Shown: piece by piece, positions 34,307 to 42,203 of the stretch
Position numbering within the stretch: position 1 is the first letter of the stretch
Layout of the letters: every line of letters begins with the position of its first letter
NCBI RefSeq assembly: GCF_900143005.1
Contig: NZ_FRCS01000006.1
Location: 434,001 to 498,000, forward strand
DNA: 64,000 nucleotides
Direction of reading: 5' to 3'
Source: Cryptosporangium aurantiacum
GTDB lineage: Bacteria > Actinomycetota > Actinomycetes > Mycobacteriales > Cryptosporangiaceae
Made by a program: the position numbers and the translations under genes
The notes under the pieces: generated by a model
What the model was told of the DNA's origin: nothing
The model's database searches: none
The model's input: the letters and a program-made list of their open reading frames with translations, nothing else

Positions 34307-35092
34307 TCAGCGCCCGTGAAAGACCGCCTTGCGCGGGCCGTGCTTCAGCAGGGACTCGACGCCGGTACGCAGATCCTCGGTCGCGAACGGCCGGCCGGTC
34401 ACGGCCGCCGTCAGGGCGTCTGCGGCAGCGACGCCGTGGTCGCGCGCGGCCTTCAACAGCTCCTTGCCGGCCGCGATGGCCAGCGTCGGTCCGGCCGCGA
34501 GCCGATCGGCGAACTCGCGGACGTCCGCGAGTAGCGTCTCGGCCGGCCGCAGCCGGTTCACCACGCCCCACTCGTACAGCTCCCGAGCCGGGTAGATGTC
34601 GCCGGTGATGATCAGCTCGGCCGCACGGGCAACGCCCGCTCGCGCCACCAGCCGCTGGGTGCCGCCGCCACCCGGCGTCAACCCGACGGAGGACTCGACC
34701 AGTCCGAACGACGATTCCTCGGCGGCCCACACGAGGTCGGTCGCGAGGGCGATCTCCATCCCGATCGTCAGGTTCAGCGCGTGCACGGCGGCGACGGTCG
34801 GCACCGGGAGCGCTTCCAGGACCGTGCTCAGCCCGAGGAAGCGAGCCATCAGCTGCCCACCCGCTGCCTGGCCGAGCTGCTGGAACTCGTGCACGTCCAC
34901 GCCGCCGCAGAACACCTTGCCCTCCGCACGAACCAGGACCGCGCGGACCGCACCGGACTCGGCCTTCGGGACGAGCTCGTCGAGCACTCGCTCGAAGTCG
35001 GCGACCAGGGCCAGATCGAACAGGTTCAGCGGCGGTGCGTCGAGAACGATCTCGGCGACGTCGCCGCGCTGGTCGAGCCGGACTTTGGGCAT
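34307..35092 (-). CDS. Enoyl-CoA hydratase/isomerase (crotonase)
   Basis: 261 residues from ATG 35092 with AGGAG five bases upstream. Motifs: FCGGVDVHEF, NLTIGMEIALATD (first Glu) and FGLVESSVGLTPGGGGTQRL (second Glu and the GGTQRL loop). Both acidic residues are present, so a hydratase or isomerase is likely. The gene lies 16 bases after the SDR at 35109 in the same operon. Confidence 0.92.
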   Translation of the reverse strand: MPKVRLDQRGDVAEIVLDAPPLNLFDLALVADFERVLDELVPKAESGAVRAVLVRAEGKVFCGGVDVHEFQQLGQAAGGQLMARFLGLSTVLEALPVPTVAAVHALNLTIGMEIALATDLVWAAEESSFGLVESSVGLTPGGGGTQRLVARAGVARAAELIITGDIYPARELYEWGVVNRLRPAETLLADVREFADRLAAGPTLAIAAGKELLKAARDHGVAAADALTAAVTGRPFATEDLRTGVESLLKHGPRKAVFHGR

Positions 35093-35108
35093 GTGATCTC
35101 CTGATTGG

Positions 35109-35978
35109 TCAATCGGATGAGTCGGCGAGGTGGTCGGCGATCGGGACGTACGGGGGCATGCTGAACCCGTGCCGCCGGTGCCAGTTGGCACCGTCGATGA
35201 CGAAGTGGTGACCCGACACGTAGGCCGCGAACGGTGAGCACAGGTAGGTGGCCGCCCAGCCGAGTTCGTGCGGCTGCCCGACCCGTCCGGCTGGGACCGT
35301 CGCCGCGCGGGCGGCCGACTCGGCCTCCTTGCCCGCACCCCAGTGCGCGTCCTGATCGTCGTGCGGAAAGACGCCGGGGGCTAGGCTGTTCACGCGGATT
35401 CCGTACCGGCCCCACTCCACCGACAGCGTCTGCGTCAGGTTCGCCACGGCGGCCTTCGCCGCCGCCGAATGCGCCGCACCGGGACCACCGGTCCAGCCGT
35501 AGGTGGCACCGATGTTGAGGATCGCCCCGGGCGCATCGACCGCGATGCGCCGCTGCGCGAACTCGCGGGAACAGAAATAGGTACCGTCCAGCACGATCGA
35601 CGTGACCGCCCGCCACGCGTTCGGGCTCATCGACTCGGCCGGCACCTGGAAGTTGCCTGCCGCGTTGTTGACGAGCACCGAGACCGGACCGAGCGTGTCC
35701 TCGGCCGCGTCGAAGGCGGCCGTGATGCTCGCCGGATCGCGCACGTCCGCCCCGATGCCCAGTCCCGTGCCGCCGGCGCGTTCGATCGCCGCGACCCCGG
35801 CGGCGCGGTGGCCCTCGTCGCGGCTCACGACCGCCACGCGGGCCCCGAGCCGGGCGAACTCCCCTGCCATCGCCCGGCCGAGGCCGGTGCCGCCCCCGGT
35901 GACCAGCACGACGTCGCCCGCGTACGTACCCGGCGGCAGCATTGCCGTGCCGCGCGGAGGCGGCTCAGGGAGAGGCAT
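35109..35978 (-). CDS. SDR, 2,4-dienoyl-CoA reductase-like
   Basis: 289 residues from ATG 35978 (weak ribosome site; ATG 35942 is possible). NADP site VTGGGTGLGRAMAG, then NNAAGNFQVPAE, a hallmark of 2,4-dienoyl-CoA reductases. The usual YxxxK is HSAAAK: Ser in place of Tyr and Lys kept, also seen in that family. It would remove conjugated double bonds from an acyl-CoA with NADPH. First gene of the operon running to 29514. A close paralogue is at 54732. Confidence 0.88.
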   Translation of the reverse strand: MPLPEPPPRGTAMLPPGTYAGDVVLVTGGGTGLGRAMAGEFARLGARVAVVSRDEGHRAAGVAAIERAGGTGLGIGADVRDPASITAAFDAAEDTLGPVSVLVNNAAGNFQVPAESMSPNAWRAVTSIVLDGTYFCSREFAQRRIAVDAPGAILNIGATYGWTGGPGAAHSAAAKAAVANLTQTLSVEWGRYGIRVNSLAPGVFPHDDQDAHWGAGKEAESAARAATVPAGRVGQPHELGWAATYLCSPFAAYVSGHHFVIDGANWHRRHGFSMPPYVPIADHLADSSD

Positions 35979-36030
35979 GAGAACCCGTCTTCTCGAAATC
36001 AGTAGCCTCTTTTTATCGTCTGCGACTGAG

Positions 36031-36040
36031 TCTGTACAGA
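36031..36040. promoter_or_regulatory. TGTACA palindrome upstream of the 35978 operon
   Basis: TCTGTACAGA, a perfect 10-bp palindrome 53 bases before the SDR start. The same CTGTACA core lies at 38694 and 50360 beside the right-block motif. ACTGA precedes it, but a full right-block 14-mer is not visible. Confidence 0.35.
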
Positions 36041-36087
36041 TCGAGCGGAGAAATCGTGAGAACGGGCACCTACTCCGCGGCGGCTAC

Positions 36088-36945
36088 TCAGACGTCGAGC
36101 ATCCCCCGCTGCATTGCCCAGGCACGCACGGAACCGTCGGCTGCGAGCACCACCCCCCGGGCCGCGCCGTACTGTGCGCTGGGGTTCCCCTCGATCTGCA
36201 CTCGCCGCCACGCAGTCGTCAGCGGTTCCTCCGCCCAGGCGACCTGGAGATCGATGCTGAACGCCTCGGTGAGCGAGGTTCCCGATGAGCGGAGCACCCC
36301 GTCGAGCAGGTGGGCATCCGCTATCGCCACGTCGGCGACCTGCTCGGAGAGCGCATCGCCGCAGAACACCGGATCGAGTGCTTTGACCCACAGATCGATC
36401 GTGGTGCTCCCGTCGCAGAACTTCTCGAGGGACTCGGGGTAGTCGACGGCGCGCTCGTCGAAGTTGGCGGCGAAGGGCCAGGTCTCGGCAAGGTAATCCA
36501 AGGTCGGCAGGTCAGCCGGGGGTTCGATCGGCTCAACGCTCGCCGGCGCCGGGTCCGTGCCCGACGGCGCGACCGCGAGCGTCGAGGAGATGACCTGGCG
36601 ATCGTCCTGTCTCCCGATGCCGGTGAGCCAGGTGACACGTCGCCCGCGGCGTACCTCGCCGACCTCGAACTCGATCTCGCCCGCCCGAACCGGCGCGAGG
36701 AACGCGATCGTCGCCGACAGCAACTGCCTGCTCTCCGGTTCGACCGGCTCGGAGCCCTCCGCCGCCAACGTCGCCGCGCAGCACAGCGCCGCGCTGTATC
36801 CGCCGAAGACCCGGTCGGGCAGGCTCCACCGGGGCGAGATGCTCGCCCGCCATCGATTCCCGGAGGTACGTGTGAGCCCCCACCGCCCTGCCCAGGCGTC
36901 GCGCACCGGGAGATCCATCACGTCAGAACGGTCCTCGGTAGTCAT
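36088..36945 (-). CDS. Acyl-CoA thioesterase family protein (TesB-like double hotdog)
   Basis: 285 residues from ATG 36945; GTG 36954 is in frame, but GAGG is better placed for the ATG. RWSLPDRVFGGYSAALCCAATLA carries the FGG turn of the TesB/4HBT_3 family, and the second half (about 150-285) repeats the fold with FSIDLQVAWAEEP. Related to the protein at 50377. Presumably hydrolyses an acyl-CoA to free the pool when the pathway stalls. Eleven bases after the mycofactocin-type SDR, in the 38626-36088 operon. Confidence 0.82.
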   Translation of the reverse strand: MTTEDRSDVMDLPVRDAWAGRWGLTRTSGNRWRASISPRWSLPDRVFGGYSAALCCAATLAAEGSEPVEPESRQLLSATIAFLAPVRAGEIEFEVGEVRRGRRVTWLTGIGRQDDRQVISSTLAVAPSGTDPAPASVEPIEPPADLPTLDYLAETWPFAANFDERAVDYPESLEKFCDGSTTIDLWVKALDPVFCGDALSEQVADVAIADAHLLDGVLRSSGTSLTEAFSIDLQVAWAEEPLTTAWRRVQIEGNPSAQYGAARGVVLAADGSVRAWAMQRGMLDV

Positions 36946-36956
36946 TCTGCCCACCC

Positions 36957-37826
36957 TCAGAAAGCCGGTCGCTGCGGACGGTTCTTGACGTAGGCGCCTG
37001 CGTCGACCCGCATCTGCATTCCGGTGACGTAGCGCGACTCGTCGGAAACGAGGAACAGTGCCATCGCGGCGATGTCGGCGGGCTCGACGTAGCCCACCGG
37101 CATCGCGTTCATGGCCGGGAACGCACGCAGTGCGTCGTCGCGGGTCGGGTGTGCCAGATCCGGTCGGAACTGGCGGTACATCACGTCACTGTTGAGCATC
37201 TCGGTGTTGCAGTTGGTCGGATGGATCGCGTTGACCCGGATGCTGCGCGGCGCGAGGACCAGCGACAGGTCGTGCACGAACGAGGCGACGGTGCGCTTCG
37301 CGAGCGAGTAGCCGATACCACCGGGGCCGAGCGCGGGGTTGTCGGTCTTGCCGGACAGCAGCCCGGCGACCGACCCCGTGCAGATGATCGACCCGCCGTC
37401 GACCAGATATGGCAACGCGACGTCGACCGCGTTCACCACGCCGTTGAAGTCCACGCTCACCGCGTCGAGGAACGCCTGCCCGTCGCCGCGCGGACGGCCG
37501 AGCGGGCAGATCCCGGCCTGCGCGATCACCGCGTCGAGCCGCCCGCCCTGTTCGGCGACCGCCTCCGCGACCGCCTCCGCCAGGGTCCCCCGATCCCGCA
37601 CGTCCGCCTGGCGGACCGCGATCCGCCGACCGAGTTTCTCCACCAGGCGCACGGTCTCGTCGAGGTCCGCCCGCGACGCCAGCGGATACTCGTTGCTGGC
37701 GATGTCCTCGAGAACGTCTACCCCGACGATGTCGGCGCCTTCCTCGGCCAGTCGCACCGCGTGCGCCCTACCCTGGCCGCGAGCCACTCCCGTAATCAGT
37801 ACTACCTTGCCCGCGATGCGTCCCAT
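36957..37826 (-). CDS. Mycofactocin-type SDR family oxidoreductase
   Basis: 289 residues from ATG 37826 with AAGGAG upstream. The N-terminus GKVVLITGVARGQGRAHAVRL, the loop after GVDV, and the C-terminal YVTGMQMRVDAGAYVK place it with the mycofactocin-coupled SDRs, like the protein at 8935. Catalytic Ser in CTGSVAG and Tyr/Lys in YSLAK. Probably oxidises an alcohol intermediate and hands electrons to mycofactocin instead of free NAD. The biosynthetic genes for that cofactor are not in the window. Confidence 0.9.
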   Translation of the reverse strand: MGRIAGKVVLITGVARGQGRAHAVRLAEEGADIVGVDVLEDIASNEYPLASRADLDETVRLVEKLGRRIAVRQADVRDRGTLAEAVAEAVAEQGGRLDAVIAQAGICPLGRPRGDGQAFLDAVSVDFNGVVNAVDVALPYLVDGGSIICTGSVAGLLSGKTDNPALGPGGIGYSLAKRTVASFVHDLSLVLAPRSIRVNAIHPTNCNTEMLNSDVMYRQFRPDLAHPTRDDALRAFPAMNAMPVGYVEPADIAAMALFLVSDESRYVTGMQMRVDAGAYVKNRPQRPAF

Positions 37827-37855
37827 CCCGGCTCCTTCCTCGTCGAAGCAAGCGC

Positions 37856-38626
37856 TCAGGGCCGGTTTCCGCCCCGGGTCGCGGCGCCGCCGAGCACCCG
37901 CTGGGCGAACTCGCGGAACCGGTCCGAGGCGATCAAGCCCGATTGGATCCGGGCCGACTCCGCGAAGTGCGCGTCCGGTGGCCACGTGGCATCGCGGTCG
38001 AGTCGCACGTAGTGTCCGAGGACGTCCCGGGGCAGGGCGCCGAAGACGTTCGCCCGCTCGACGGCCGCCTCGCGCGCGGTGCCCTCGACGGCCGTGGCGA
38101 TTCCCAGACGGTCGCAGTCACCCGGTCCGATCCGATCGCCGGTCGAGAGCAGCTCCCAGAGCAGCCCTGGCCGGATCCGGCCGAGCAGTCCCACTCCACC
38201 GGTGCCGGCCACCAAGCCGGCGCGGGCCCAGCCCTGCTGCACCCAGCCCTTCTCGCCCACCAGCCGCACGTCACACGCGAGGGCCAGGTCCAGTCCGAGC
38301 CCGATGGCGGCCCCGTCGACGGCCGCGACCGTCGGCACCGGGCATTCCCTCAGCGCCCGGATCATCCCCTGGAACCGGCCGTACACGGTCTCGCGGATCT
38401 GCTCCTGGGTATGGGTACGCGACAATTCCGCGATGACGGGGAGGTGGCCGCCCGAACAGAAGACGCCCTCGCCGGTGAGGACGACGGCGCCCCGGGCACG
38501 TTCCCCGGCGTCGCGAACGGCGCCGGCCAGCTCGTCGGCCTCGTCGGGGCCGATCGCGTTGCGCGTCTCGGGCCAGGACAGCGTCACGACGACGGCCGCA
38601 GCCGACTCCTCGATGCGGATGCTCAT
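37856..38626 (-). CDS. Crotonase-fold protein lacking the catalytic glutamates
   Basis: 256 residues from ATG 38626. Oxyanion-hole parts are kept (FCSGGHLPVI; AAIGLGLDLALACD), but the first Glu position is Asp (LGLDLA) and the second (usual PE) reads QQGWARAG. So it is probably not a simple hydratase; isomerase, C-C cleaving or dehalogenase-like chemistry are known alternatives in the fold. First gene of the 38626-36088 operon and divergent from the TetR gene, sharing its operator-rich promoter. Confidence 0.88.
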   Translation of the reverse strand: MSIRIEESAAAVVVTLSWPETRNAIGPDEADELAGAVRDAGERARGAVVLTGEGVFCSGGHLPVIAELSRTHTQEQIRETVYGRFQGMIRALRECPVPTVAAVDGAAIGLGLDLALACDVRLVGEKGWVQQGWARAGLVAGTGGVGLLGRIRPGLLWELLSTGDRIGPGDCDRLGIATAVEGTAREAAVERANVFGALPRDVLGHYVRLDRDATWPPDAHFAESARIQSGLIASDRFREFAQRVLGGAATRGGNRP

Positions 38627-38660
38627 CAGATTCCGAACCTTTCGACGAGGGTGTCTTCAG

Positions 38661-38702
38661 ATCGACGTCAGTTACTGACGCTCCGACCACATTCTGTACA
38701 GT
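38661..38702. promoter_or_regulatory. TetR promoter/operator: right-block motif overlapping -35 and -10
   Basis: CGTCAGTTACTGACG (38666-38680) is a perfect inverted repeat with a TTA centre. Its right arm CTGACG (38675-38680) can serve as -35; TACAGT (38697-38702) is a -10 after 16 bases, and lies in the palindrome CTGTACAG (38694-38701). Transcription would start at the ATG itself (38709). The region is shared with the divergent crotonase at 38626. Confidence 0.6.
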
Positions 38703-38708
38703 TGCGTC

Positions 38709-39419
38709 ATGACCGACTTGCAAGACGTTCCTGCCGAGGCTCGTACCTCGGGCCGACGACGTACGCTCCGTGACGAGCAGAAGGAAGCGACGCGGCGCAA
38801 GCTGCTCGACGCAGCCCGCGTGGTCTTCCAGGAACGGGGGTTCACCGCCGCGACCATCGACGACATCGTGGAGGGCGCGGGGGCAAGTCGCGGAACCTAT
38901 TACCTGTACTTCAAGAACAAGAGCGAGGTGATCGCCGAGCTTGCCGCCGAGTACCAGGCTGACGCCGAGCGCCTCCTGGCCTCCCTGACCGAGCTCACCG
39001 ATCCCACCGCGGCCGACCTCCGGAACTGGGTGCAGTCGTACGCGGACCTCGTGGCCACCCACCGCTCGACGATCCGGTCCTGGATCCAGGCGGAGAGCGC
39101 CGCGAAGGACCTGCGGACGGCAAGCGACGCTCAGATGAGCGGCTACCTCGACTCGCTCGCCGACTGGATCGGCGCCGTCCGGACGAGCCGTGGCCTCGCG
39201 GAGGACCCCGAGGTCACGCGCACCCGGGCCACGGCACTCCTGCTCCAGATCGAACGACTCTGCTTCTTCTGGCTGATCCGGGGCTGGGAGATGGACCGGA
39301 CGATCGTGGTCGACGTTCTGGCCGACGCCTGGCAGTCGGCCCTCGGCACGCCGGCCGAAGCCGCTCCGGCGAAGCCTTCCACGCGGAAGGCGACGAAGAA
39401 GAAGCGCGCCGCGAACTGA
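38709..39419 (+). CDS. TetR family transcriptional regulator (right block)
   Basis: 236 residues from ATG 38709. No ribosome site precedes it, and a -10 ends seven bases before the ATG, so a leaderless mRNA is likely. DNA-binding domain: RRKLLDAARVVFQERGFTAATIDDIVEGAGASRGTYYLYFKNKSEV. The ligand domain is helical and rich in aromatic residues. The C-terminus is a Lys/Arg-rich tail (STRKATKKKRAAN), unusual for the family and perhaps an extra DNA contact. Its promoter lies in the right-block palindromes, so it probably represses itself and the right-block operons, released by an acyl-CoA or pathway intermediate. Confidence 0.92.
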   Translation: MTDLQDVPAEARTSGRRRTLRDEQKEATRRKLLDAARVVFQERGFTAATIDDIVEGAGASRGTYYLYFKNKSEVIAELAAEYQADAERLLASLTELTDPTAADLRNWVQSYADLVATHRSTIRSWIQAESAAKDLRTASDAQMSGYLDSLADWIGAVRTSRGLAEDPEVTRTRATALLLQIERLCFFWLIRGWEMDRTIVVDVLADAWQSALGTPAEAAPAKPSTRKATKKKRAAN

Positions 39420-39434
39420 CGCCGGGTACGACAC

Positions 39435-41006
39435 CTAGATCGGCTCGCGTGCGGCGGGCTCCCCCACCACGGCGCTCTCCCGGGTGAGCAGGATTCCGGC
39501 CACCTCCCGGTCCCAGGTGCCGGGCGAGTTGCCGCGCTCCCGCAGTTCCGCTTTCCGGACCTTCATCGTCGGCGTCTTCGGCAGCTCGTCGACGACCTCC
39601 ACGAAGCGCGGCACCATGTGGTACGGCATCCGCGGCACGAGGAAGTGGATCAGCGCCTCGGGATCGAGGTCCTCGCCCGCGCGGGGCACGACAAAAACCT
39701 TGACCTCGTCGCCCCCGTAGCCGTCCGACGCCGCGACACACGCGACCTCCTCCACTGCCGGATACGCCGCTACCTCCCGCTCGACCTCGAAGCTGGAGAT
39801 GTTCTCGCCGCGGCGTCGCAGCGAGTCCTTGATCCGGTCGCTGAAGTACAGGTAACCGTCGGCGTCCATCACGAACTGGTCGCCGGTGTGGAACCAGCCG
39901 TTGCGCCATGCCCGGGCCGTGGCTTCGTGCAGGTTCAGATAGCCGTACGTGATCTCCCACGGATCGTCGGTACGCAACACCAGCTCGCCCGGAGTGCCGA
40001 CGGGCACCTCTTCGTCGTGTTCGTCGACGAGACGCAGCTCAGCGCCCGGTCGCACCCGGCCGGCCGTCCCGGGCCGGTCGATGTGCGGTCCGCGGACGGT
40101 CATGCCGGTGCCGACCTCGGTCATCCCGAACGCGGCGACCATCTCGCTCAGCCCGAATCGCCGCGCGAACGCGGCCGAGTCGGCCACCATCGGGACGGCC
40201 ATCACCAGGCGCAGCGGGTTGTCGGCGTCGTCCGGCTTCTCCGGCATCGCGTCGAGCACGGCCGCCATCGTGCCGACCAGCAGCGTCATCGTCGCCCCCG
40301 ACTCACGGACGACGTCGAGGAACTTCGATGCGCGGAAGCTGTCGCGCAACGCCACACAGCCGCCCCCGATCCAGGCGCCCATGCTGATCACCTGGCCTCC
40401 GCAGTGGAATAGCGGCGACGTGGTGAGCAGCACGTCATCGACGGTCGCCCGCCAGTCGTTGTGGAGCGCGGCGGCGAAGGAGTGCCGGTAGGTGGTGAGG
40501 ACGCCCTTGGCCGGTCCGGTCGTCCCCGAGGTGTAGTTGATCGTGTGCAGGTCCCACGGTGCCGGCGGGGGATCGAGGACGACGGGGTCGGCGGATCCGG
40601 TGGCCAGCACCGAGGAGTCGATCACGGTGGCGAGCCCGCCGATCTCCGCGAAGCGCGGCTCCAGCTCCACCGGTCCGATCACGCGTCTCAGCTCGGCGTC
40701 GCGCACCACGTGCTCGAGGGTCGTTCCGCGCAGTGCCGGGTTGATCGGCACCATCACCGCGCCGAGCGAGACCAGACCCCACCACGCCCGGAGCCAGTCC
40801 GCGCTGTTGGGCATCATGATGCCGATGCGATCGCCGCGCCGGACGCCGAGTCCGTGCAGCGCGTTGGCGGCCCGATAGGTCTCGATTTCGGCATCGGCCC
40901 AGGTCCACTTCTCGTCGCCCCCGAAGGTGACGCACAGGTTGTCCGGCACCCGGGCGGCGAAATAACGGACGAGCTCGGTGACGACGATGGGGACGGGTGT
41001 GCTCAT
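39435..41006 (-). CDS. Acyl-CoA synthetase (AMP-forming, CaiC/FadD-type)
   Basis: 523 residues; ATG 41006 with GGAGGG upstream, overlapping the stop of the preceding gene (ATGA). Motifs: NYTSGTTGPAKGVLTTY P-loop, AFGMTEVG, WFHTGDQ, DRIKDSLRRRGENISS hinge, and PTMKVRKAELR with the catalytic Lys. The hinge and layout resemble crotonobetaine/carnitine-CoA ligase-like enzymes. A close paralogue is at 59386. Coupled to the unknown protein at 41003, whose product or substrate it may activate. Confidence 0.93.
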   Translation of the reverse strand: MSTPVPIVVTELVRYFAARVPDNLCVTFGGDEKWTWADAEIETYRAANALHGLGVRRGDRIGIMMPNSADWLRAWWGLVSLGAVMVPINPALRGTTLEHVVRDAELRRVIGPVELEPRFAEIGGLATVIDSSVLATGSADPVVLDPPPAPWDLHTINYTSGTTGPAKGVLTTYRHSFAAALHNDWRATVDDVLLTTSPLFHCGGQVISMGAWIGGGCVALRDSFRASKFLDVVRESGATMTLLVGTMAAVLDAMPEKPDDADNPLRLVMAVPMVADSAAFARRFGLSEMVAAFGMTEVGTGMTVRGPHIDRPGTAGRVRPGAELRLVDEHDEEVPVGTPGELVLRTDDPWEITYGYLNLHEATARAWRNGWFHTGDQFVMDADGYLYFSDRIKDSLRRRGENISSFEVEREVAAYPAVEEVACVAASDGYGGDEVKVFVVPRAGEDLDPEALIHFLVPRMPYHMVPRFVEVVDELPKTPTMKVRKAELRERGNSPGTWDREVAGILLTRESAVVGEPAAREPI

Positions 41007-42046
41007 GCCGGTCCCTCCGTCTCGTCCCGGCCGACGACGCGCGGAAGGACCTCGGCGTACCCGTACGACGACACGATCTCCCGATCGGAGCCGAGTTCGC
41101 GGCAGGAGCCGAACATCCAGATGTAGCTAGGGTTGCGCGGCGAGGTCAGCGACGCCGGGTTCTCCGCCGTCCACTCCCAGGTCCGGGCACCGTCGGACCA
41201 CCGCACGCGCGCCGGTGTCCGATCCGCGTCGAGGTCGACCTCCGACCGCAGGCCGCGAAGCGCCGCGCTCGTTCCGTCGGTCGTCAGCTTTCCCACACCG
41301 GTGCCCTGCGCGTTCGCGTACAGCGCTGCGCCCTCCACACCGCCGTCGGCGTAGTGGGTCACGTAGATCATCCAGATGTCTTCGCAGCGCCGGGGGACGG
41401 GAAGCTCACGCCAGTCGAGCGAACCGTTGGACCACGCGAGCTCCCATCCGCCCGCGCCGACGACCGGGTCACCGAGGACGTGCCCGCTGATCTCGCAGAC
41501 GGTCGCGAGGTAGTACCAGTCGTGCTCGGGGTCGGGGTGGTACATCTGCATGGCGGACCCGGTCTGCACCATCGTCAGATCCAGGATTCCGTTCTCCACC
41601 CAGCGCGCGACCTTCCCCGGCTCGACGTCCAGGGAGAACCCACGATCCGGCTTGCCCCGCGAGCTCAGGAGCCAGCGATCGCCGACGACGTCGTTCGTCG
41701 TATAGCCGTAGAAGCTCCGCAGCGCTTCCGGCGCGTCCGCCGACAGGCCGCCCAGTGGGGTGACCGGAAGGTGCAAGCGCGGAGTCATCGACACGTGGTT
41801 GAAGCGGACCGGCATGTAGTAGTTGCCGGATTCACCGCGGAGCGCCCCGTACGTCGCCTGCCACAGCGGAGCGAGCCCGTACGGCGTCGGCCGGGAACGG
41901 TCGAGATCGGCCACGCCGGCGTCGAAGACACCGATCAGCGTGGTGTCTCCGTAATAGAACTTACGGCCCTCCGGCGCCCGGCCACGGGTGGCCGTACCGA
42001 GTGCCGGGGAAGGGGGTTGGCCTCGCAGGGCGTCCAGGGACGTCAC
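41003..42046 (-). CDS. Protein of unknown function, paralogue of 42204-43295
   Basis: 347 residues from GTG 42046 (GAGG five bases upstream; GTG 42052 also in frame). No signal peptide, membrane segment or recognised domain. Landmarks shared with the neighbour: FYYGDTTL, PYGLAPLWQATYG, RFNHVSMTPRLHL, FYGYTTNDV, MYHPDPE, the Trp-rich block AWSNGSLDWRELPVPRR, and TSPRNPSYIW. The beta-rich pattern with many Trp/Tyr suggests a lipocalin-like or CrtC/AttH-like barrel that binds a hydrophobic ligand, but this is a guess. Its stop overlaps the CoA ligase start. The promoter has three right-block motif copies. Confidence 0.75.
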   Translation of the reverse strand: MTSLDALRGQPPSPALGTATRGRAPEGRKFYYGDTTLIGVFDAGVADLDRSRPTPYGLAPLWQATYGALRGESGNYYMPVRFNHVSMTPRLHLPVTPLGGLSADAPEALRSFYGYTTNDVVGDRWLLSSRGKPDRGFSLDVEPGKVARWVENGILDLTMVQTGSAMQMYHPDPEHDWYYLATVCEISGHVLGDPVVGAGGWELAWSNGSLDWRELPVPRRCEDIWMIYVTHYADGGVEGAALYANAQGTGVGKLTTDGTSAALRGLRSEVDLDADRTPARVRWSDGARTWEWTAENPASLTSPRNPSYIWMFGSCRELGSDREIVSSYGYAEVLPRVVGRDETEGPA

Positions 42047-42075
42047 TGTCACCTCGCAACGTTGGAGACAACTAT

Positions 42076-42201
42076 GGTCACTCCGTCAGCGAATGTTTAC
42101 GCCGTCAGTGGAGTTGTCGTCACGGTACCCGCCGGCAGAGGCGCGGACAACGCTTAGCGACTAGTAAATGGGCATCTGATCATTCGCTGACGGCGCGTCA
42201 G
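42076..42201. promoter_or_regulatory. Three right-block motif copies, including a 12-bp inverted pair
   Basis: GGTCACTCCGTCAG (42076-42089) and GTTTACGCCGTCAG (42095-42108) are direct copies 19 bases apart. CTGACGGCGCGTCAG (42187-42201) is inverted and itself palindromic. CCGTCAGCGAAT (42083-42094) and ATTCGCTGACGG (42182-42193) are perfect inverted repeats 87 bases apart. All lie ahead of the gene at 42046. Confidence 0.6.
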
Positions 42202-42203
42202 TA

